From NCBI GenBank assembly GCA_041666125.1, contig JBAYHN010000005.1:1-31687 (forward strand): 31,687 bases of DNA, in the 5' to 3' direction. Below the pieces are notes generated by a model. It saw only the letters and a program-made list of their open reading frames with translations, was not told the DNA's origin and searched no databases. The number at the start of each line of letters is the position of its first letter. Within the stretch, counting starts at the first letter, position 1. This document shows, one piece after another, positions 22,444 through 30,935 of the stretch. This DNA comes from JBAYHN01 sp041666125. GTDB lineage: Bacteria > Patescibacteriota > Gracilibacteria > UBA1369 > UM-FILTER-53-11. Both the position numbers and the translations under genes were made by a program.

Positions 22444-22477
22444 AGCTTTTCTGGTATAATTAGACGAAAGCTTTTTT
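22444..22477 (+). terminator. Weak terminator-like hairpin overlapping the next promoter
   Basis: AGCTTT (22444-22449) and AAAGCT (22467-22472) pair around a 17-nt loop and are followed by five T. It could end the 600-aa gene's transcript. It encloses the -10 of the methyltransferase operon. Confidence 0.35.
22452..22460 (+). promoter_or_regulatory. Extended -10 promoter of the methyltransferase pair
   Basis: TGGTATAAT is a perfect extended -10 (TGn plus TATAAT). Transcription would start near 22467, 11 nt before the ATG at 22478. No good -35 is present. Confidence 0.55.
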
Positions 22478-23008
22478 ATGATAGTAGATATAATTTTAAT
22501 AGGAATCTCGCTCTTCATGTGCCTCCTGCTCGTGACTGTGTTTGTGCACATGTTTTTTCTTATACCTTATGTGCCTTCCAACAATCGAGCGGTTGATAAT
22601 ATGATTAGAGTTGCGAAGTTAAAGCCAAACGAGACAGTTTTTGATCTTGGGTGTGGAGATGCAAGATTTTTGATAGAGGCAGAAAAAAAGGCGCGCGTTA
22701 AAGCAATTGGATTTGAGATTGCTCCCCTGGTTTATATGCTGGCCATTACAAGAAAATTTATTTCCGGATCAAAGGCGCAAATTAATTTGCGAAGTTTTTT
22801 TAATGCGGATTTGCACAGCGCAAACGTAATTTTCTGCTACCTATTCCCAAATGTAATGGAACGCCTGGCGGAAAAAATCAAAAAAGAATGCAAGCGAGGA
22901 ACGCGTATTATAAGCAATACGTTCAGCATTCCGGGGCTTAAATTGGTAGAAAAAATTTTAAAAGATCCAAAAAAAGGAATCCCAACAATTTATGTTTACA
23001 AGGTCTGA
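22478..23008 (+). CDS. Membrane-anchored class I SAM-dependent methyltransferase, first of a tandem pair
   Basis: This 176-aa protein has an N-terminal membrane helix (about 3-30) directly joined to a small Rossmann methyltransferase core. Motif I is 'VFDLGCGDARFLIEA' at about 54-68, and 'GFEIAPLVYML' carries the acidic residue that holds the SAM ribose. The core is short and lacks extra substrate domains. Similar small anchored methyltransferases in other bacteria have no assigned substrate; membrane lipids or quinones would be reachable. The following gene is a paralogue starting 17 nt inside this gene's end, so the two are co-translated and arose by tandem duplication. This copy is the more divergent (shorter end, 'GDAR' in place of 'GDGR'). 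Confidence 0.82.
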   Translation: MIVDIILIGISLFMCLLLVTVFVHMFFLIPYVPSNNRAVDNMIRVAKLKPNETVFDLGCGDARFLIEAEKKARVKAIGFEIAPLVYMLAITRKFISGSKAQINLRSFFNADLHSANVIFCYLFPNVMERLAEKIKKECKRGTRIISNTFSIPGLKLVEKILKDPKKGIPTIYVYKV

Positions 23009-23576
23009 AATAATTCTAATAATTGAGGTAATAATTTTAGCGCTGCTTTTTATTCCTACAGTAATGGCTCTGTTGATCGCGCCGTGGGTGCCAACTCCAG
23101 AGAAACGCATTTTAAAGATGCTTGAATTGGCTAATATTAAGCCGGGAGACAAAGTTTATGATCTTGGCTGTGGCGATGGAAGAATGGTTCACTTGGCCTC
23201 GAAAGTTTATGGCGCGAATAGCGTTGGTGTTGAATTTTCGCCTTTAGTTTATGCAATGGCTCGCGTGCGTAATTTTATTCTAAGCTCAAAATCAAAAGTA
23301 ATTTTTGCGGATTTTAGAAAAGTTGATTTGTCGGATGCAAAAGTTGTGATGATGTATTTGCTTCCACAGGCAGTTGAAGATTTGCGCCCAAAATTTGAAA
23401 GAGAATTGCCGCACGGCGCAAAGATAATTTCCTATGCGTTTGCCATAAAAAGCTTGGAACCGACTTATGTTGAGCCAAAAAATCCAGAAAGAAATCATGC
23501 CCCAATTTGGATTTATGAAATTCAGAATGGCGCTCAGAAGTTAAAAGATGCGCCGGGGATTCCCGCCAATAAATGA
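22992..23576 (+). CDS. Membrane-anchored class I SAM-dependent methyltransferase, second of a tandem pair
   Basis: This 194-aa paralogue of the preceding protein has the same plan. An N-terminal membrane helix ('LIIEVIILALLFIPTVMALL') is followed by 'WVPTPEKRILKMLELANIKPG', motif I 'VYDLGCGDGRMVHLASK', the ribose-binding 'GVEFSPLVYAMARVR', and 'FRKVDLSDAKVVMMYLLPQ'. The intact GxGxG-like loop suggests an active enzyme. It overlaps the previous gene by 17 nt, and its 3' end overlaps the convergent ComEC gene by 43 nt. The shared architecture hints that the two form a heterodimer at the membrane. The substrate is unknown. Confidence 0.85.
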   Translation: MFTRSEIILIIEVIILALLFIPTVMALLIAPWVPTPEKRILKMLELANIKPGDKVYDLGCGDGRMVHLASKVYGANSVGVEFSPLVYAMARVRNFILSSKSKVIFADFRKVDLSDAKVVMMYLLPQAVEDLRPKFERELPHGAKIISYAFAIKSLEPTYVEPKNPERNHAPIWIYEIQNGAQKLKDAPGIPANK

Positions 23577-24739
23577 ATAATATAAATTACCGCTTCGAAA
23601 AGAATCCACGTCGGTCCGGCGAAGATTTTGCCGAATATTAAGCCAAGAAAACTCCCTACCATTAAAATTGGAATAAATGGGAGAACTACTAAATTGGCGA
23701 ACGTGGAGATTGCGGAAAAATTTTTGAATTGGAAAAATATGATTGGTAAGGCAAAAACCTGCGCCGACCACGTTGAGGCCAGATTTTCTCGCAGTGAAAA
23801 TTTTTCCGGCACAAACTTGAGCTTTTCATTTATGCGCTTGGAAAAAAGAATCATTCCGGCGGTTGCAGCAAACGACAACTGAAAACCTATGTCATAAAAA
23901 ATAATAAAAGGATCAAGCAGAGCCATTGCAAAGCCCGTTATAAAAAGCGCACGCAGTCCGCTATATGGCCGCCCAAAAAACTTAGCCACGAGCGAAAGCG
24001 ACCCCATAAATGCTGCTCGCACAACAGAAGCACTGGCTCCAACCAAAAGCGTAAAAACAGCAACCATAAGAATAGAAAGAGTAACCGAATATTTCCGTGG
24101 CAAAAAAGCGCAAATCGCAGAAATAAAAGAAATAACAATCACAATATTGTAACCGGAAATTGCAAGAATATGAGTAAGCCCACACGTCTTAAAATCCTGT
24201 TTATTATCTGCCGGAATAGCGCTTCTGCTACCCAAAAGAATGCCGGCAGCAAGACTCGAAGAAGGTTCCGGGAAAACACCATTCAGCCTTTCAATTAAGA
24301 CCAATTTAAGCCTATGCAACGCCCCAAAAACATTATAAGCACTCCTATTAACCACCTCCACACTTGGACTTTTTATAAATCCGCGAATGCGCGGATCCGG
24401 TATAAAATATTCTTCCAAAATTCCACTTAAAATTAAAATGTCCCCAATTTCCGGCATTTGAACCATCACGGTTTTTATTGCGATTTTTCCGACAATCTCA
24501 CGCCAACTCCCAAATAATTTTATTTTCCGCACATCCAAATAAAAAATACCAACTGCGTCTTCTATATCCGGCGATTCGGCCACCACAGCTTCAATTTCCA
24601 CTCGCTGCCCCAAATAAAACCCAACATTGCCGGAATCATTTTTTGCCGGCAGCGCAAGCCAATACCTTAAAGCAAAAACAAGAAAGGCCAGGACCCAAAT
24701 TGAAACGTTTTTCAGTTTCACAGAGTCCCAGCCTATCAA
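23534..24739 (-). CDS. comEC: ComEC/Rec2-type competence channel protein, short form
   Basis: This 401-aa polytopic membrane protein belongs to the Competence (ComEC N-terminal) family, which forms the inner-membrane channel for single-stranded DNA uptake. An N-terminal helix is followed by an OB-like periplasmic part (about 40-130) with 'DPRIRGFI'. The channel core has 'SSLAAGILLGSRSAIP' (160-176), the signature 'THILAISGYNI' (189-199), 'VGASASVVRAAFMG' and 'GFQLSFAATAGMILF'. The metallo-beta-lactamase-like nuclease domain that follows in longer ComEC proteins is absent. The start is a TTG at 24739, the first usable start in the frame, and no better ATG lies near. Its 3' end overlaps the methyltransferase gene. 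The short form is common in CPR genomes, where DNA uptake is thought to supply nucleotides. Confidence 0.92.
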   Translation of the reverse strand: MIGWDSVKLKNVSIWVLAFLVFALRYWLALPAKNDSGNVGFYLGQRVEIEAVVAESPDIEDAVGIFYLDVRKIKLFGSWREIVGKIAIKTVMVQMPEIGDILILSGILEEYFIPDPRIRGFIKSPSVEVVNRSAYNVFGALHRLKLVLIERLNGVFPEPSSSLAAGILLGSRSAIPADNKQDFKTCGLTHILAISGYNIVIVISFISAICAFLPRKYSVTLSILMVAVFTLLVGASASVVRAAFMGSLSLVAKFFGRPYSGLRALFITGFAMALLDPFIIFYDIGFQLSFAATAGMILFSKRINEKLKFVPEKFSLRENLASTWSAQVFALPIIFFQFKNFSAISTFANLVVLPFIPILMVGSFLGLIFGKIFAGPTWILFEAVIYIIHLLAGIPGASFNF

Positions 24740-24791
24740 AACTTTATTAAATTTTTATGAACTTTTTATTACAACAGAACACAAGTGAATC

Positions 24792-24842
24792 CTAAAATAA
24801 GCCATGAGCGCTGCCTGCCAGCAAGCAAATGGCTTATTTTAG
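24792..24842. terminator. Perfect 14-bp inverted repeat, likely terminator of the lipoprotein gene
   Basis: CTAAAATAAGCCAT (24792-24805) and its exact reverse complement (24829-24842) flank a 23-nt loop that can itself fold. The stem's AT-rich base provides TTATTTT after the GC part on both strands. It lies 44 nt after the lipoprotein stop and before the comEC start. Confidence 0.65.
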
Positions 24843-24885
24843 AGATAAAGGCAGTGTTCCTTATAAATAAAACCAGAATTGCTAA

Positions 24886-25875
24886 TTATTTCTTTACAGG
24901 AGTAACCGCTTTTGGAGCTACCTGCTTTGCACCCAAATCTCCGGCAGCTGGAACCGCAGCTTCCTGTCCCACAGAGCTAAACGCTCCCAAAATAGGCAGC
25001 AGCATTAACGGATTGAATTCTTGTGCACCAGCCGGAGCCTCTACTGTGACATCCTTTCCAAAATCCCAAGAAGTATAATCAATTTCGAAAGAAGTGGAAG
25101 GTCCCTGTTTTGGTTGGCTTGTAACCGTTCCCTGGATTCTGTGCATATAATTATCACCACCAATCCAAAGAGCTCCGCTTGTTTCGATTTCTTTCAAACG
25201 CTCACCAATTGCAACTTCCTCTTCCGGTTGTAATTGACTGCCGGAAATTCTAATCATTTCCAAAAGGAATTTCTTCAAAGCCTCTTTATCCAAATCCACG
25301 CGATACTTTGTCATCTCGGATCCCTGTATCATTTCTTTTGCTTCTTCACGAGCACCGGTAAAAAACTTTGTATTCTTCAAAAGTTCCCTAAATTCGGCCT
25401 GCTGAGAACCATACTTGCTAAGAGTGCTGTCTTCGCTTGCAGGCAATGACCACCAAACATTCAAAACCGAAGCAAGTTGTGTATTTAAAGCCTTCCCGCC
25501 CTCTCCAGGCATTTGAAGGCTACCAACTTTTACAAAAACTTTTTTGTCCGAAGCTTTGATCATAAAATCTCCGGAATATTTCTGGCCATCAACGGTTGCA
25601 TCAGCTTTAAAAGCAACATCAATTTTAGGATTTTCAGAATCGGAAGTGTCCATTTTACCAGAAGCATCCAACTCAAACTGAATAGTCTCCGGCTTTTCAC
25701 CAGCTGGAGCCTTTAGAGTTCCAGATAGCTTTAATATAGAATTCATTTTGTTTACATCTGCGAACTTTGCAAAACCTTCATCTACAGCTTTTTGAGGATC
25801 CTTTGTAAAAAGGCTGCAACCGGAAACAGAAAGAACCAAAGACAACGTAGCAATCAATGCGATTACTTTTTTCAT
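24886..25875 (-). CDS. Predicted lipoprotein, LolA/LppX-like fold possible
   Basis: This 329-aa protein has a clear lipoprotein signal with lipobox 'LSVSGC' (Cys20). The mature chain is rich in alternating strands such as 'SGTLKAPAGE', 'KIDVAFKADATVDGQKYSG' and 'KKVFVKVG'. It carries 'LWIGGDNYMHRIQGTV' near residue 240 and an Ala/Pro-rich tail. The strand-lysine-strand pattern with 'dgdKYYVK'-like segments is reminiscent of LppX/LolA-type lipid-binding lipoproteins (incomplete beta-barrel); this is pattern-based inference. It sits outside the membrane and is transcribed divergently from the SLH-CAP surface protein, with overlapping promoter regions. It ends at a strong hairpin. Confidence 0.8.
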   Translation of the reverse strand: MKKVIALIATLSLVLSVSGCSLFTKDPQKAVDEGFAKFADVNKMNSILKLSGTLKAPAGEKPETIQFELDASGKMDTSDSENPKIDVAFKADATVDGQKYSGDFMIKASDKKVFVKVGSLQMPGEGGKALNTQLASVLNVWWSLPASEDSTLSKYGSQQAEFRELLKNTKFFTGAREEAKEMIQGSEMTKYRVDLDKEALKKFLLEMIRISGSQLQPEEEVAIGERLKEIETSGALWIGGDNYMHRIQGTVTSQPKQGPSTSFEIDYTSWDFGKDVTVEAPAGAQEFNPLMLLPILGAFSSVGQEAAVPAAGDLGAKQVAPKAVTPVKK

Positions 25876-25907
25876 ATTAGATAAATTAAAAAATACACGT
25901 ATTTAAG

Positions 25908-25934
25908 GTTATAAAAACTTGGATTGATTGTCAA
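25908..25934 (-). promoter_or_regulatory. Candidate promoter of the LolA/LppX-like lipoprotein
   Basis: A perfect TTGACA (minus, 25934-25929) is followed after 15 bp by TATAAC (25913-25908). The spacer is short; a poorer -10 exists at 17 bp. It abuts the divergent promoter at 25944-25972. Confidence 0.45.
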
Positions 25935-25943
25935 AAGAGCGAG

Positions 25944-25972
25944 TAGACTATCGAGATGAATTATGTTATAAT
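25944..25972 (+). promoter_or_regulatory. Promoter of the SLH-CAP protein, leaderless type
   Basis: TAGACT (25944-25949), a 17-bp spacer and TATAAT (25967-25972) with an upstream TGT form an extended -10 promoter. Initiation about 7 nt beyond the -10 falls at 25979, which is the A of the second of two adjacent ATG codons. Confidence 0.65.
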
Positions 25973-25975
25973 AAT

Positions 25976-28390
25976 ATGATGAAAAACAATAAACATAAAG
26001 GAGCCGGTAGAAGGCTAACCCATAGGGTAAGCACAGGTCACGGCATCAAAAAACACCAAATCCTAAAAATAAGACTAATTTGGTTTTTATCTGTTGCTCT
26101 GATTATTTCAATAGCGGCAAACGTGTTTGCACAGTCACCTTTGCCATCTTCCTATCTAGGTAGCACATTTAAAGATAGCCAAAAAATTCAAAAGAAAATC
26201 TTCGCAAAAGCTATGGCACAGGCTCTTAATATTCCACCTGCAGAAAACTCAAAATGTTTTAAAGATTTAAATCAAACAGACGAGACTTCACCCTTTATAT
26301 GTGGACTTGCGCAGGCAAAAATTATAACCGCCACAAGTTCAAAGAAATTTCTCCCTAATAATCAAACAGATTTTGGATTTGCAATTACAAGCTTGTGTCG
26401 TGCAAAAAATTGGAATGTAAAAAAGAATTTTAAAGATTGTGCCAGCTATGCAAAAACTCAAGGTATTCTTGCCTCCCCGTTTCCAAAGACAATAGCATCT
26501 ACAAAAAAGGCAACGTACAAAGAGCTTTCTTTGCTTTTAGATCGCACGCTATCCACAGCGGGACAAGCACAAAACATTCAAAGCGAAGACAGGCCTATTT
26601 CTAAAGAACAAGACCAAGCAAATCAAAAATTTAATGACACTATTCCAACTCAGCAAATTGAATCTTTATCTTTTACTCCGGTTCCTAACACAACTGCAGA
26701 CGTCGGCTTCTTTGACAACATAAAGCTGCTAGCTCCCCTTCCTACAAGATTTTACAAAGACGAAGTGTACCTTGTTGAAGGCGACGTTATAAATAAATCC
26801 GCAAGCGAAGCCTTTGTATTCTTATGTCCGGACAAATTCAGCTGCGATAAATCAAAAAACTTTTTGGAGAAAACAACGAATAATCATTTTAAAATCTCCG
26901 TAAGTTTTAAAGAAATTGGCAACTATCAGCTTGGAGTAATTCCAGGCAGATCCGGCACAAGTAAAATTCAGAATATTTCCGTATTACCTGGAGAACCGGA
27001 ATCAAGCACGGGCGAAACGCCAACTTCTTTGGCGGTCAATTATGCCGGCGGCAAAACAACTTTTAGCTGGGGCGGAACGGGTTCGCTCACAAGGCTTACA
27101 GTTTTCCAAAACAACAAACGTCGCGACTATTTATTCCGTCAAAAAACAAATAATTTCTCCCCGGCCTCAAAAGATTTTGATGGCTTTGCAAAAGGCAAAG
27201 CGGGCTGGAAAATTCAAATTGGCAACAAAGCAAGCGACACACGAGAAATTAACTTAACGGTGCAAGATTTCTACAAAGTAAGAAGCGAAGCCGTACAAAT
27301 AAAACAAGTTAAAGAAACATATCCGGCTCCAACCAAATTTACTTTTCAGGGAAAAACTCTCTCGAAAATTTCCAACAAGGCCGCATTTACACTTCCAAAC
27401 GGCCAAGTTAAGGACGTAAATTTTGCTTCAAGCACAGTGCCGGCCCAAACCATCTTTAATATCGAAACAAATCTTGATTCAACCGGAACATATATTTTTG
27501 AAGTAAATGACACGGAAGGAGGAGCCGTTATAAATATTCCTATCTTCGTGGGCGACAGCATTCCGCTTTTGCCGGACTATTTTGCGCTTAACGAAGAGGT
27601 TCTCGACACTTCACCAATTTCCAATCTAAATACAGCTAAACAGCAACTGCTAACTCTTATAAATAAAGATCGAGCCAATCATTCTCTTGCACCTGTAGCT
27701 ATGGACAACGCTTTAAATGCAATTGCTCAGGCTCACAGCCAAGACATGAAAGACAGAAACTTTTTTGCACACATAAATCCTTCCAATTTAGGGCCGGATG
27801 ATCGCAGAAAAAACGCAGGCTACACTTCCGCAGTGCGCGAAAATCTTGGTAAGGCGGCAACTCTTGGACTTGTTGAGCAGGGACTTATGCGCAGCCCGGT
27901 ACATCGCGCCGCAATTATTGATCCAAATATGACGCGCGTTGGAATTGGAATAGTAAAAGATTCCGAGGGTTATATATTGGCAACTCAAAATTTTAGCGCC
28001 GACCCGGTAACCGGAGATCAGCTTTCCGGCATTGTCGATGAATTATTTAACTATGCAAATTCGGTTCGAAGCCAAAATGGCCTGCCAAATTTGAGCCACA
28101 ATCAAACCTTAAAAGAAGTGGCAGCCCAGTGGTCCGAACAAATGGCAACAGACGATTTCTTCTCAACTACAAATCCTTCTGGCGGACAAGGCCTTGTGGA
28201 TATATTGCATGCCCGAAACGTAAAAACTGCAATTAAGATGTACATAATTAAAGCCTCTCAAAAAGATCAGCTAAGAGAAGAAATATTGGCAGAAGATGCC
28301 ATCACCGATGCCTCAAATATAAAAGTAGGCATAGGAATAGGCACCAACAAAATCGGGGAAATCTTTATGACTGCAATTTATACACCATAA
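25976..28390 (+). CDS. Surface protein with SLH-like and two CAP domains
   Basis: The frame is open from a TTG at 25928, but the promoter -10 lies inside that extension, so ATG 25976 or 25979 is the likely start (about 804 aa). A basic N-terminus and hydrophobic segment ending 'IAANVFAQ' form a signal peptide. Next is an S-layer-homology-like region ('CFKDLNQTDETSPFICGLAQ', then 'FLPNNQTDFGFAI' and a second 'FKDCASYAKTQGIL'), which in other bacteria binds wall polymers. A beta-rich middle follows. A CAP/SCP domain comes next ('LINKDRANHSLAPV', 'AHSQDMKDRNFFAHINPSN', 'VRENLGKA', 'RVGIGIVKD'), then a second, degenerate CAP copy to the C-terminus. CAP domains are secreted proteins of varied, often unknown role. 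The downstream LCP gene may attach the polymer it binds. Confidence 0.85.
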   Translation: MMKNNKHKGAGRRLTHRVSTGHGIKKHQILKIRLIWFLSVALIISIAANVFAQSPLPSSYLGSTFKDSQKIQKKIFAKAMAQALNIPPAENSKCFKDLNQTDETSPFICGLAQAKIITATSSKKFLPNNQTDFGFAITSLCRAKNWNVKKNFKDCASYAKTQGILASPFPKTIASTKKATYKELSLLLDRTLSTAGQAQNIQSEDRPISKEQDQANQKFNDTIPTQQIESLSFTPVPNTTADVGFFDNIKLLAPLPTRFYKDEVYLVEGDVINKSASEAFVFLCPDKFSCDKSKNFLEKTTNNHFKISVSFKEIGNYQLGVIPGRSGTSKIQNISVLPGEPESSTGETPTSLAVNYAGGKTTFSWGGTGSLTRLTVFQNNKRRDYLFRQKTNNFSPASKDFDGFAKGKAGWKIQIGNKASDTREINLTVQDFYKVRSEAVQIKQVKETYPAPTKFTFQGKTLSKISNKAAFTLPNGQVKDVNFASSTVPAQTIFNIETNLDSTGTYIFEVNDTEGGAVINIPIFVGDSIPLLPDYFALNEEVLDTSPISNLNTAKQQLLTLINKDRANHSLAPVAMDNALNAIAQAHSQDMKDRNFFAHINPSNLGPDDRRKNAGYTSAVRENLGKAATLGLVEQGLMRSPVHRAAIIDPNMTRVGIGIVKDSEGYILATQNFSADPVTGDQLSGIVDELFNYANSVRSQNGLPNLSHNQTLKEVAAQWSEQMATDDFFSTTNPSGGQGLVDILHARNVKTAIKMYIIKASQKDQLREEILAEDAITDASNIKVGIGIGTNKIGEIFMTAIYTP

Positions 28391-28471
28391 AGCACTCGTG
28401 TTGCTGTATTTAGGAGTTATTTCCTGGAATACTTTAGTGCCATCATGTGCATGGTTTTTAGAAGATTCATT

Positions 28472-28480
28472 TGGTAAAAT
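28472..28480 (+). promoter_or_regulatory. Extended -10 promoter of the wall cluster
   Basis: TGGTAAAAT is an extended -10 (TGn plus TAAAAT). Initiation near 28487 is 3 nt before the GTG start at 28490, so the transcript is nearly leaderless. No good -35 is present. Confidence 0.45.
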
Positions 28481-28489
28481 GGTCGTTGC

Positions 28490-29962
28490 GTGATCGATTT
28501 TAAACATAAAAAAATCAGACTTACTCCAAGGCGAAAACCGCTTAGCGAGAAGGCAAAACAGCACCTACTTACCGCTGTAGGCATCATCCTAATACTTGTT
28601 GTTATATATCTGGGTGGACGAGCTCTTATAAACAAAATTAGCAATTCTAAAATCTTTAGCCTTATAACCGGCCTTGTGGGCCAGGAATTGCAAACCGACG
28701 ACCACGGCAATACAAACATCCTCATGTTCGGCGTAGGTGGTGGAGAACATGAAGGAAAAGACCTAACGGACACAATAATAGTTGCGAGTATTAATCATGA
28801 AAATTCTTCAATCGGAATGCTCTCTCTTCCGCGCGATCTTTATGTAAAATCCACGGCTGGAGACATGCGTGTAAATAAGCTTTATGAAGCCGGTAAAAAT
28901 AAATGGGATTCAATGGAGGGCTTGAATTTTGCGCGCGACACAATTGGAAACATTTTGGATATTAAACTCCAATATGTGGTTAAGGTGGATTTTGAGGCAT
29001 TTACAAAAATTGTGGACGCCATTGGTGGAATAGATTTGTATATAGAAAATGAGATTAATGATCCGATGTATCCAAAAGATGGAACGTTTGACTATGAGAC
29101 ATTCTACATTGCAAAGGGATTTCAGCATTTAGATGGAACGACGGCTTTAAAATATGCACGTTCACGCAAAACCAGCTCGGATTTTGACCGCAGCTCTCGC
29201 CAACAAGAAGTAATGTTGGCAATAAAAGATAAGATTCAAAAAGAGCAAATAATAAGCAAACGCAGCCTACTCCGCGAGGCCTATTATTCCCTAACAGAAC
29301 ACGTTGAAACCGATATGTCTTTTGGCGAAATGTTAACTTTTGCGGAATTTGGTTCAAAACTTGATGCCAAATCCGTTTCTATGTCGACACTTAACGATGA
29401 GCCGAATTTTAAAGGAGGACTTTTATATGTACCGGTAAGAGATCTTTACGGCGGAGCCTATGTACTTTTACCTGCAGGCGATAACTTTAATTCACTAAGA
29501 TTTTTTGCGCGCCTTACTTTTTACGGACCAAGAGATGTTGCAGGAATTCCAATGGCAATCGTTAATGGCACAAAAGAAAACGGACTCGCCAGCAAATATA
29601 AGAGCATTTTACATAGATTTGGAATCGCAACTGGCGCGACAGCCAATGCGAGAAGGCAAGATTTACAAGAAACGACTTGGTATATCGTTGCGCCGGAAGC
29701 GCGTCCTCTTGTAGAGTTTTTACAGGAAATTTTGCCTGGCAAAATTTCCACGGAAATCCCAACGGAATATAAAATGGATCCAAAACTTATCGGATCAAAA
29801 TTCATACTGGAAATAGGCAAAGACTACGAACCAACCCTAAGGAAACTTGATATATTTAAAAATATTTTCTTAATGGTGCCTCCACCTGGCGCGGCTGCAA
29901 AAACCACAACGGCCCCAGGCCAAGTAAAACCAGCCTCATCACCAACCACAACTGTAAAATAA
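28490..29962 (+). CDS. LytR-CpsA-Psr (LCP) family protein with LytR_C domain
   Basis: The 490-aa protein begins at a GTG. A cytoplasmic basic tail and one membrane helix (about 27-44) precede the LCP domain. Its motifs are 'DLTDTIIVASI' (91-101) with the catalytic-type Asp, 'LSLPRDLYV' (111-119) with the arginine that binds the pyrophosphate, 'MRVNKLYEAG' and 'ALKYARSRK' followed by 'DFDRSSRQQ'. A LytR_C domain (about 350-460, 'VNGTKENGLASKYKSIL') and a Thr/Pro tail follow. LCP enzymes move undecaprenyl-linked polymers such as teichoic or capsular glycans onto peptidoglycan outside the membrane. The carboxypeptidase gene follows after 3 nt, with mraY after that, so this is a wall-assembly operon. 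Confidence 0.93.
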   Translation: MIDFKHKKIRLTPRRKPLSEKAKQHLLTAVGIILILVVIYLGGRALINKISNSKIFSLITGLVGQELQTDDHGNTNILMFGVGGGEHEGKDLTDTIIVASINHENSSIGMLSLPRDLYVKSTAGDMRVNKLYEAGKNKWDSMEGLNFARDTIGNILDIKLQYVVKVDFEAFTKIVDAIGGIDLYIENEINDPMYPKDGTFDYETFYIAKGFQHLDGTTALKYARSRKTSSDFDRSSRQQEVMLAIKDKIQKEQIISKRSLLREAYYSLTEHVETDMSFGEMLTFAEFGSKLDAKSVSMSTLNDEPNFKGGLLYVPVRDLYGGAYVLLPAGDNFNSLRFFARLTFYGPRDVAGIPMAIVNGTKENGLASKYKSILHRFGIATGATANARRQDLQETTWYIVAPEARPLVEFLQEILPGKISTEIPTEYKMDPKLIGSKFILEIGKDYEPTLRKLDIFKNIFLMVPPPGAAAKTTTAPGQVKPASSPTTTVK

Positions 29963-29965
29963 ATC

Positions 29966-30910
29966 ATGCTAAGCAATCTTATTTATTATTTGATCCTGGA
30001 AACTTTTGAGCCGTCGTACGGTACTCTTTTGAGCATCGTGCCACAGGAAATAATTGCCTCCGCAATGACGGAAAATTTAAAAGACAAAAATCTCGAAATT
30101 CCTTATGCAAGCACGCTAAATCTGTCTTTGGATATTCCAAATGCACCTCAAAAAATCGGCGACAGCATAGCTCCGGTACTTGCTGCAAAATCCGTTTACG
30201 CATTGGATTTAAACTCCGGCTCCCCTCTTTTTGTAAATGATATTTTCACGCGCCGCCCAATAGCCTCAATTGCAAAATTAATGACGGCAATGGTTATTTT
30301 GGATAATCACGATTTAAATGAAAAAGTAAAAGTGAGCAAAGCCGCCGCCCTTACAGAAGGCTCCAGCATGATGCTTCTAATGGACGAAGAAATGACCGTC
30401 GGCGATTTATTAACAGGAATGCTAATAAATTCCGGCAACGACGCAGCTTTTGCACTTGCCGAGTACGACGCCGGTAACGAAGCAGCTTTTGTAAAAAAAA
30501 TGAATCAAAAAGGAATTGAACTCGGACTAAAAGATACTAATTTTTCCAATGCAAAAGGCTTTGATGAACCGGGGAATTACGCCACGGCCTTTGACGTTAT
30601 GATATTTGGCCGCGCAGCCCTGGAATACCCATTCATTCGCAAGACGGTACAAAATAAAACTTACGAAGTTTACTCTGTAGATAAAAAAATTAAACACGAG
30701 CTAAAAAGCACCAACGAACTTTTGGAAAATCCATTTTTTAAAGTGGTTGGCCTAAAAACCGGCAGCACTCCAGCGGCTGGCGAATCTTTTGTCTCCCTGG
30801 TTCAAGGCCCAAACAACCACGAAATTCTAACGGTAATGCTTCACAGCCCGGATCGATTTCAAGAAACAAAAGTCCTTATAGACTGGCTTTTGAGAAACTA
30901 CAAATTTTAA
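29966..30910 (+). CDS. D-alanyl-D-alanine carboxypeptidase (peptidase S11, PBP5 type)
   Basis: This 314-aa serine enzyme trims the terminal D-Ala of peptidoglycan stem peptides and so limits cross-linking. All three penicillin-binding motifs are present: SIAK (101-104, nucleophile Ser101), SGN (156-158) and KTG (264-266, in 'GLKTGSTPAAGES'). The early 'YALDLNSGSPLFVND' strand and 'RPIASIAKLMTAMV' match DacA-type enzymes. The C-terminal PBP5 domain and amphipathic anchor are missing, and the N-terminus has only a weak hydrophobic stretch ('LIYYLIL'), so the membrane link is unclear. It is embedded between the LCP and mraY genes with 3- and 25-nt gaps. No Shine-Dalgarno motif precedes the ATG. 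Confidence 0.93.
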   Translation: MLSNLIYYLILETFEPSYGTLLSIVPQEIIASAMTENLKDKNLEIPYASTLNLSLDIPNAPQKIGDSIAPVLAAKSVYALDLNSGSPLFVNDIFTRRPIASIAKLMTAMVILDNHDLNEKVKVSKAAALTEGSSMMLLMDEEMTVGDLLTGMLINSGNDAAFALAEYDAGNEAAFVKKMNQKGIELGLKDTNFSNAKGFDEPGNYATAFDVMIFGRAALEYPFIRKTVQNKTYEVYSVDKKIKHELKSTNELLENPFFKVVGLKTGSTPAAGESFVSLVQGPNNHEILTVMLHSPDRFQETKVLIDWLLRNYKF

Positions 30911-30935
30911 TTTTCCTTAACAAAACTGCCACAAC

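Noticed and set aside
24792..24842. Insertion-sequence end
   Set aside because: The perfect 14-bp inverted repeat encloses only 23 nt, has no target duplication, and sits where a terminator is expected.
25928..25975. TTG start extending the SLH-CAP protein by 16-17 residues
   Set aside because: The extension contains the -35 and extended -10 of the gene's own promoter.
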